From positions 187,720 to 251,719 of the forward strand of contig NZ_JABFDM010000008.1 of NCBI RefSeq assembly GCF_013178945.1: a stretch of DNA of 64,000 nucleotides, written 5' to 3'. This DNA comes from Bradyrhizobium aeschynomenes (GTDB lineage: Bacteria > Pseudomonadota > Alphaproteobacteria > Rhizobiales > Xanthobacteraceae). Positions 58,821 to 64,000 of the stretch are shown here, piece by piece. A model generated the notes under the pieces. That model ran no database searches, was not told the origin of the DNA, and was given only the letters and a program-made list of their open reading frames with translations. How positions within the stretch are numbered: the stretch's first letter is position 1; each line of letters starts with the position of its first letter. The position numbers and the translations under genes were made by a program.

Positions 58821-60032
58821 TCACTTCTTCAACAGCGGGCACTTGGATTCGGAGATCGGCCGGAACGCATCCTCGCCCTTCACTGTCTTGACGATTTCCA
58901 GATAGTCCCACGGCTCCTTCGATTCCGACGGCTTCTTGACGCGGGCGAGATACATGTCGCGGATGACGCGGCCGTCCTCGCGCAGCTTACCACCATGGAC
59001 GAACGTATCCTCGATCGGCAGCTCGCGCATCTTCGCCATGACCGCCTTGGGATCGTCGGTCCCGGCCGCCTTGATCGCCTTGAGATAGTGCAGTACCGAG
59101 CCGTAGACGCCGGTCTGGATCATCGTCGGCATCACCTTGGTGCGGGCGAAGAACTTCTTCGACCAGGCGCGGGTGGCGTCGTCCATGTTCCAGTATGACG
59201 CCGTCGTCATGTAGGTGCCCTGCGCGGCCTCGAGCCCGATCGCATGCACGTCGGTGTCGAACATCAACAGGCCCACCAGCTTCTGCCCGCCCTTGACCAG
59301 GCCGAACTCGCCGGACTGCTTGATGGCGTTGTCGGTGTCCTGGCCGGCATTGGCAAAGGCGACGACGTCGGCCTTCGAGCTCTGTGCCTGCAAGGCGAAC
59401 GAGGAGAAGTCGGCGGTGTTGGTCGGGTGCTTGACGCCGCCGAGGATGGTGCCGCCGAGTTCCTTGATGAAGCGCGTCGCGTCCTTCTCCAACTGCTGGC
59501 CGAACGCGTAGTCCGCGGTGATGAAGTACCAGGTCTTGCCGCCCTGGCCGATCACCGCCGACGTCGTCACCTTGGACAGCGCATAGGTGTCGTAAGTGAA
59601 GTGCACGGTGTTGGGGCTGCATAGCTCATCGGTCAGTGAGCTCGCACCTGGGCCCGACAGCAGCGCGATCTTGTTGCGCTCGCGCACCATGTTGTGCACG
59701 GCGATCGCGATGCCGGAATTGGGAATGTCGACCACGGCGTCGACCTTGCCGTTGTCGAACCAGTCGCGGGCGACCGTGGTGCCGACATCGGCCTTCATCT
59801 GGTGATCGGCGCTGATGATCTCGATCGGCTTGCCGAGCACGGTGGGGCCGAACTCCTCCACCGCCATCTTCGCCGCCTCGACCGAGCCCGGTCCGCTGTT
59901 GTCCCGCCCCCAGCTAGAGAGGTCGGTCAGCACGCCGATCCGCACCACGTCGTCGGAGACCTGAGCGACAGCGCTGGTCGCGATGAATGACGTCGTTGCC
60001 AGAAGCGCGCAGGCGAGCAGCTGCCGTCGCAT
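58821..60032 (-). CDS. Periplasmic substrate-binding protein, branched-chain amino-acid/amide type
   Basis: 403 residues. A signal peptide (LLACALLATTSFIATSAVA) precedes a type I periplasmic-binding fold: VRIGVLTDLSSWG, AKMAVEEFG, YFITADYAFGQQLEKDATRFI and VVAFANAGQDTDNAIKQ. The LivK-like group binds amino acids, amides, urea or aromatic acids. No permease or ATPase genes lie beside it in this window, so the cognate transporter must be elsewhere or lost. It ends 10 bases before the flavoprotein start. Confidence 0.92.
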   Translation of the reverse strand: MRRQLLACALLATTSFIATSAVAQVSDDVVRIGVLTDLSSWGRDNSGPGSVEAAKMAVEEFGPTVLGKPIEIISADHQMKADVGTTVARDWFDNGKVDAVVDIPNSGIAIAVHNMVRERNKIALLSGPGASSLTDELCSPNTVHFTYDTYALSKVTTSAVIGQGGKTWYFITADYAFGQQLEKDATRFIKELGGTILGGVKHPTNTADFSSFALQAQSSKADVVAFANAGQDTDNAIKQSGEFGLVKGGQKLVGLLMFDTDVHAIGLEAAQGTYMTTASYWNMDDATRAWSKKFFARTKVMPTMIQTGVYGSVLHYLKAIKAAGTDDPKAVMAKMRELPIEDTFVHGGKLREDGRVIRDMYLARVKKPSESKEPWDYLEIVKTVKGEDAFRPISESKCPLLKK

Positions 60033-60193
60033 GAAGATCCTCCCCGATTTGTCCGCTCTATCGGCGGCGATGGCAGGAAGTTAGGCAATAGCGAATAGAT
60101 TTGTCAATGACGAATGAAACAGGCGCAGTGCACAACGACACCTGCGGTGTTGCGAGGCGTCCTGGCCGCGGCGCGACTTGGCCGCTTCTCGCG

Positions 60194-60319
60194 GTCATTC
60201 CGGGGCAAACGACAACGTGCGTCCGCGCGTTGACGATTGAACCCGGAATCCAGAGATGATGGCCGCCAGACAAGTTCGAGATTCCGGGTTCAAGGCCTGC
60301 GGCCTTGCCCCGGAATGAC
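60194..60319. repeat. Intergenic palindromic element, CATTCCGGGGC type
   Basis: Perfect terminal inverted repeats GTCATTCCGGGGCAA (60194-60208) and TTGCCCCGGAATGAC (60305-60319), and inner arms TTGAACCCGGAATC (60237-60250) and GATTCCGGGTTCAA (60280-60293). The 126-bp layout and arms resemble the copy at 54623-54775. Confidence 0.88.
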
Positions 60320-60349
60320 GGAGTGGGGCTGATAGTAAGGAAGTCCGTC

Positions 60350-60568
60350 CTACACGCGCGGCATGATCTGCAGTTCGAGCAGCGCCAGCCGTTGCATCAC
60401 GGCGGGATCGCGTTCGCCGGTCTTGGCGGCGCGCAGCACGCATTCGGCGAGCAGGGTGACATGGGTCGAGCTGACCGGCTCGGGCAGGGCCGCGATCGCG
60501 CCGTCCAGTGCCTGCGTCATCAGCGCAATCACGTCAGGAGAAAAGGCAGCGTCGGAAAAGTCTTTCAT
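60350..60568 (-). CDS. Small protein of unknown function
   Basis: 72 residues with an amphipathic helical pattern (DVIALMTQALDGAIAALPEPVSSTHVTLLAECVLRAAKTGERDPAVMQRLALLELQ). Length and composition are like small conserved proteins of related genomes. No domain is recognised, and the ribosome-binding site is weak. I regard it as probable, not certain. Confidence 0.6.
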   Translation of the reverse strand: MKDFSDAAFSPDVIALMTQALDGAIAALPEPVSSTHVTLLAECVLRAAKTGERDPAVMQRLALLELQIMPRV

Positions 60569-60652
60569 CGGAGAATGTCCGTGCCAGAGGCTTCGGCTGG
60601 CAGCCGATCACGCGATACGCTGCAGGACGTGGACTGCTTGGCAGGTTGACGA

Positions 60653-60808
60653 TCATTCAACGGGCCGACCGCAGCATGGTTCCGGCTCGCTCGTCTTTCG
60701 GATATGCGGAATCGTGTGCCCCCCATGCGCAAACTGCCCGTCGAGCCAATCTGCCGCAGCCTGCTTGACTTGTGTCGTCGGGCAAATCAGGCGGATGTTT
60801 CCGCGCAT
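60653..60808 (-). other. 51-codon open frame in decayed DNA
   Basis: An ATG-to-TGA frame (MRGNIRLICPTTQVKQAAADWLDGQFAHGGH...), below the usual size cut-off. Its amino-acid pattern resembles sequences I recall as repeated junk frames in rhizobial intergenic DNA; it may be a repeat-derived remnant rather than a gene. It partly overlaps, in another frame, the transposase remnant. Confidence 0.3.
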
Positions 60809-60933
60809 CCCGCCTCACTTCGGAGCGAACCGCTCGGGAATATCTGCCGTACTCCGAGTTTCCGAATGCAGCCGTCCACCTTGTCCTTGGCCACATCGAT
60901 GCCGGCGACACCATTTGCGATCTGTGTCATCAT
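60790..60933 (-). pseudogene. IS110-family transposase remnant (N-terminus only)
   Basis: The last 48 codons of a minus-strand frame read MMTQIANGVAGIDVAKDKVDGCIRKLG..., matching the DEDD-type start of IS110/IS1111 transposases (GIDVSKDKLD, with first catalytic Asp), then degenerate into noise and stop. The rest of the roughly 320-residue protein is missing. This is an old, truncated copy. Confidence 0.65.
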
Positions 60934-61556
60934 CCACTCCCTTCCTTGCCTTGTATCGGCTCGAAGCCCTTGCAACTGTTCGGGTTGAGGAAGATCACCG
61001 GAGCTGTGCCTCGCTCTGATACAGGCTCTGCCGCGTTTGGGGCGTACCGGGCTCAGATCCAGCGACGGGCGGTTTTGCGAGAACCGCCCGTTCGCGCATT
61101 CTGGCAGATCTGGCATACACAAGGCGCGTAGCGCGCGATCGTCACGACACGCGAGGCGGGGTGCGGTGGCCTGTCGGGTCGCAACGTGCACTGCGCGTGG
61201 ACGAACGATGCCGGCAGGACGATGAAATCGCAGCGTCCTGGCACCCCGATGCTGGTGTCAAGTTCGTGATGGATGCCGAACGCATCGCGCGGACGACGGT
61301 GGCTACAAGCCCGGACACCGGGGAGACTGCGTATAATTTGTAAGCCCATCGCGCAGGGAGGGCCGGGTCGTCCGGCTGACCTGTGGTTCCTGCCGCCTGC
61401 ATTTTTCAGCAGGCGGGCCACGGGCCTCAGTCGAGGTCCGGCCTTCCCTGCGCCCTCTGTATTGGAGGAGGCTCCGATTTGATAGCTCGGGCGCGAAACG
61501 TGCCGCGAGACGACAAAGATGCGTCTGATGGTGAGGTCGATGTTGCGCAGCTCTCA
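60934..61556. other. Gene-poor, decayed repeat region
   Basis: About 620 bases with only broken frames. A perfect hairpin, ACGGGCGGTT (61065-61074) and AACCGCCCGT (61082-61091), lies inside. The 61140-61400 stretch translates to KLYAVSPVSGLVATVVRAMRS-like text that I recall as a frequent repeated non-gene in related genomes, so this is probably repeat debris flanking the IS remnant. Confidence 0.45.
61065..61091. repeat. Perfect 10-bp inverted repeat
   Basis: ACGGGCGGTT and AACCGCCCGT with a 7-base loop (TTGCGAG). There is no neighbouring T-run and no convergent gene ends, so it is more likely a repeat-family remnant than a terminator. Confidence 0.5.
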
Positions 61557-61660
61557 ACCGTCATCGTCCGCGCAGGCGGACGATCCAGTACGCCGCGGCC
61601 TAACGGCTCAATCAGGGGCTCCGGTGGATACTGGGTCGCCCGGTCAAGCCGGGCGACGAC
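61557..61660. repeat. Intergenic palindromic element, CATCGTCCGC type
   Basis: Two hairpins, CGTCCGC-GCAG-GCGGACG (61565-61582) and GTCGCCCGG-TCAAG-CCGGGCGAC (61635-61657), sit at the ends of a pseudo-palindrome whose inner edges GATCCAGTA and TACTGGGTC also pair. This two-hairpin layout differs from the CATTCCGGGGC elements and is a second repeat class common in Bradyrhizobium intergenic DNA. Confidence 0.75.
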
Positions 61661-61867
61661 ACGAGAGGGTGCTCCGCCCGCCTGCGCACCTGCGAGACTG
61701 CCCATTTCGTCAGCGATTCCCGGTTCCACGGCCCGATTCTCGCCGTTTTCCTCACGGAAGCGGGCCGCCGCGTCATTGCGCCATGCCGCATCATCGCATA
61801 AAGCGTGTTCCCAAATCGTTCACATCAGCTCAAGCCTTTGGGCTAACCCACTGAAAGCTCAACGCTA

Positions 61868-64000
61868 ATGGGAAAATCACTGATTCCGCCGGAGCCGGCG
61901 GAGATTCACGAGGTCGCGTTGCGCGAGGCGCTGGAGGAGCGCTATCTCGCTTACGCGCTCTCGACCATCATGCATCGTGCGCTGCCCGACGCGCGCGATG
62001 GCCTCAAGCCGGTGCACCGGCGCATCCTCTACGGCATGCGGCTGCTGCGGCTCGATCCCGGCACGGCATTCAAGAAGTCCGCAAAGATCGTCGGCGACGT
62101 GATGGGCTCGTTCCATCCGCATGGCGACCAGGCGATCTACGACGCGATGGTGCGCCTCGCGCAGGATTTCTCCTCGCGTTATCCGCTGGTCGACGGCCAG
62201 GGCAATTTCGGCAACATCGATGGCGATAACGCCGCCGCCTATCGCTACACCGAAGCGCGCATGACCGATGTCGCGCGGCTGCTGCTCGAAGGCATCGACG
62301 AGGACGGCGTCGAGTTCCGCCCGAACTATGACGGCCAGTCGAAGGAGCCGGTGGTGCTGCCCGGCGGCTTCCCGAACCTGCTCGCCAACGGCGCGCAGGG
62401 CATCGCGGTGGGCATGGCGACCTCGATCCCGCCGCACAACGCCGCCGAGCTGTGCGACGCCGCGCTGCATCTGATCGAGAAGCCCGATGCCAAGTCGCGC
62501 GCGCTGCTGCGTTGGGTCAAAGGTCCGGATTTCCCGACCGGCGGCACCGTGATCGACTCCAAGGAATCGATCATCGAGGCCTACACCACCGGCCGCGGCT
62601 CGTTCCGGGTCCGCGCCAAGTGGAAGCAGGAGGAGGGCAACCGCGGCACCTGGGTGGTGGTCATCACCGAGATCCCGTATCTGGTGCAGAAGTCGCGGCT
62701 GGTCGAGAAGATCGCCGAGCTGCTCAACGAGAAGAAGCTGCCGCTTGTCGGCGATGTCCGCGATGAATCCGCCGAGGACGTGCGGCTGGTCATCGAGCCG
62801 AAGTCGAAGAACGTCGATCCCGCGCTGATGATGGAATCGCTGTTCCGGCTCACCGATCTCGAGAGCAAGATTCCGCTGAACCTCAACGTTCTGATCAAAG
62901 GCAAGATCCCGAAGGTGGTGGGTCTCGCCGAGTGCCTGCGCGAATGGCTCGACCATCTGCGCGACGTGCTGCTGCGCCGCTCGAACTACCGCAAGAAGCA
63001 GATCGAGAACCGGCTGGAGATCCTCGGCGGCTATTTGATCGCCTATCTCAACATCGACGAGGTGATCCGGATCATCCGCACCGAGGACGAGCCGAAGCCG
63101 GTCCTGATGAAGACCTTCAAGCTCACCGAGGTGCAGGCCGAAGCCATCCTCAACATGCGCCTGCGCTCACTGCGCAAGCTCGAAGAGATGGAGATCCGCA
63201 CCGAGGACAAGAACCTCCGCAATGAGCTGAAGGGCATCAATTCACTGCTGGCGTCGGAGACCGAGCAGTGGGCCAAGGTCGGCGAGCAGGTCAAGACCGT
63301 GCGCGACCTGTTCGGGCCGAAGACGCCACTGGGCAAGCGCCGCACCAATTTCGCCGACGCGCCGGAGCACGATCTCGCTGCCATCGAGGAGGCCTTCATC
63401 GAGCGCGAGCCGGTCACGGTCGTCGTCTCCGACAAGGGCTGGGTGCGCACCTTGAAGGGCCACGTCGCCGACCTGTCGAACCTGCAATTCAAGACCGACG
63501 ACCAGCTCGGCCAGGCGTTCTTTGCCGAGAACACCTCGAAGGTGCTGCTGTTCGCGACCAACGGCAAGTTCTACTCGCTCGACGTTGGCAAGCTGCCCGG
63601 CGGCCGCGGCCATGGCGAGCCGATCCGCATGTTCATCGACCTTGATCAGGACGCCTCGATCGTCTCGATGTTCGTCAGCAAGGGCGAGCGCAAGTTCCTT
63701 ATTGCCGCCTCCGACGGTCAGGGCTTCGTCGTCAAGGAAGAGGATTGCGTCAGCAACACCCGGAAGGGCAAGCAGGTGCTGAACGTGACCGCGCCGGCCG
63801 AGGCGCGCGCGATCACGACGGTGCAGGGCGATCAGGTCGCGGTGATCGGCACCAACCACAAGATGGTGGTGTTCGGCCTCGACCAGGTGCCGGAGATGGC
63901 GCGCGGCCGCGGCGTCCGCCTGCAGAAATACACCAGCGCGCAACTCTCCGACGTCACGACGTTCGAGCAGAAGCAGGGCCTCGCCTGGAAGGACTCCGCC
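61868..64000 (+). CDS. parC: DNA topoisomerase IV subunit A (cut by window end)
   Basis: 711 codons are visible from the ATG, with no stop before the window end. The breakage-reunion domain starts EIHEVALREALEERYLAYALSTIMHRALPDARDGLKPVHRRILYGM, with KKSAKIVGDVMGSFHPHGDQAIYDAMVRLAQDF (QRDR region) and the catalytic Tyr in AAAYRYTEARMT. The C-terminal beta-propeller has begun (VVVSDKGWVRTLKGH, RGRGVRLQKY). The lack of the GyrA-box (QRRGGKG) and the LREWLDHLRDVLLRRS coiled-coil pattern favour ParC over GyrA. It decatenates daughter chromosomes with ParE. Confidence 0.96.
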   Translation, partial: MGKSLIPPEPAEIHEVALREALEERYLAYALSTIMHRALPDARDGLKPVHRRILYGMRLLRLDPGTAFKKSAKIVGDVMGSFHPHGDQAIYDAMVRLAQDFSSRYPLVDGQGNFGNIDGDNAAAYRYTEARMTDVARLLLEGIDEDGVEFRPNYDGQSKEPVVLPGGFPNLLANGAQGIAVGMATSIPPHNAAELCDAALHLIEKPDAKSRALLRWVKGPDFPTGGTVIDSKESIIEAYTTGRGSFRVRAKWKQEEGNRGTWVVVITEIPYLVQKSRLVEKIAELLNEKKLPLVGDVRDESAEDVRLVIEPKSKNVDPALMMESLFRLTDLESKIPLNLNVLIKGKIPKVVGLAECLREWLDHLRDVLLRRSNYRKKQIENRLEILGGYLIAYLNIDEVIRIIRTEDEPKPVLMKTFKLTEVQAEAILNMRLRSLRKLEEMEIRTEDKNLRNELKGINSLLASETEQWAKVGEQVKTVRDLFGPKTPLGKRRTNFADAPEHDLAAIEEAFIEREPVTVVVSDKGWVRTLKGHVADLSNLQFKTDDQLGQAFFAENTSKVLLFATNGKFYSLDVGKLPGGRGHGEPIRMFIDLDQDASIVSMFVSKGERKFLIAASDGQGFVVKEEDCVSNTRKGKQVLNVTAPAEARAITTVQGDQVAVIGTNHKMVVFGLDQVPEMARGRGVRLQKYTSAQLSDVTTFEQKQGLAWKDSA

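Noticed and set aside
61455..61867. Possible small genes upstream of parC
   Set aside because: All frames cross the two-hairpin repeat element and give Arg/Ser/Pro-rich text with no ribosome-binding site.
1..64000. CRISPR arrays, rRNA, prophage or complete insertion sequences
   Set aside because: No regularly spaced repeats, rRNA motifs, integrase or complete transposase gene were seen; the only mobile trace is the IS110 fragment.

Overview
The window is GC-rich (roughly two-thirds G+C, with G/C third codon positions) chromosomal DNA of an alphaproteobacterium, most likely Bradyrhizobium or a close relative in the Nitrobacteraceae. The evidence is the gene strings (pyrB-pyrC-plsY...dprA; gatC-gatA-gatB; relA/spoT-pdxJ-acpS-lepB-rnc-era-recO), the Omp2b-type porins with their AADLP mature start, a serine tRNA embedded between small genes, and the intergenic palindromes of the CATTCCGGGGC...GCCCCGGAATG type common in that group. 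No phage, CRISPR array or intact insertion sequence was seen.

Layout. 1-13.6 kb: the end of a short-chain dehydrogenase, an azoreductase divergent from an HxlR regulator, then dprA, a patatin phospholipase, plsY, a dihydroorotase-like gene and pyrB on the minus strand, followed by a VanX-type dipeptidase, an AidB-like acyl-CoA dehydrogenase, a CPBP protease, an AEC transporter, ruvX and an ABC-F ATPase. 13.6-18 kb: a periplasmic cyclase-family protein and a LysR regulator divergent from two tandem nitronate monooxygenase-like genes. 18-22 kb: gatC, gatA and gatB with a small unknown gene in each of the two gaps. 22-24.5 kb: small genes (a 34-residue lysine-rich protein, a Sel1-like protein, a zinc-ribbon membrane protein) and tRNA-Ser(GCU). 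25-33 kb: three paralogous 509-residue porins, with an unusual hydrolase-fold gene and a MarR regulator between the first two.

33-50 kb is mostly core genome: a lytic transglycosylase, dapA, mscL, smpB, a BCP-type peroxiredoxin, a family-5 uracil-DNA glycosylase, a NYN-domain protein, rpoZ, the (p)ppGpp synthetase/hydrolase, pdxJ, acpS, lepB, rnc, era, recO, a glutathionyl-hydroquinone reductase and an ACT-domain protein. 50-60 kb is accessory metabolism. A LysR regulator is divergent from a ThDP enzyme coupled to a KstD/FrdA-type flavoprotein, followed by a GST. On the opposite strand lie an IclR regulator, a short-chain dehydrogenase, a second KstD-type flavoprotein and a periplasmic amide/branched-chain-type binding protein. 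This looks like uptake and oxidation of a cyclic or keto-acid compound that I cannot identify. 60-61.9 kb is decayed, repeat-rich DNA with an IS110 transposase remnant. The window ends inside parC.

The points most worth a second look are the PyrC-like protein without the HxH metal motif, the small genes embedded in the gatCAB operon and the hairpin abutting gatC, the shared leaders of the porins and the odd hydrolase among them, the charged N-terminal extension of RNase III, the 18-codon ORF coupled to lepB, and the two flavoprotein clusters.
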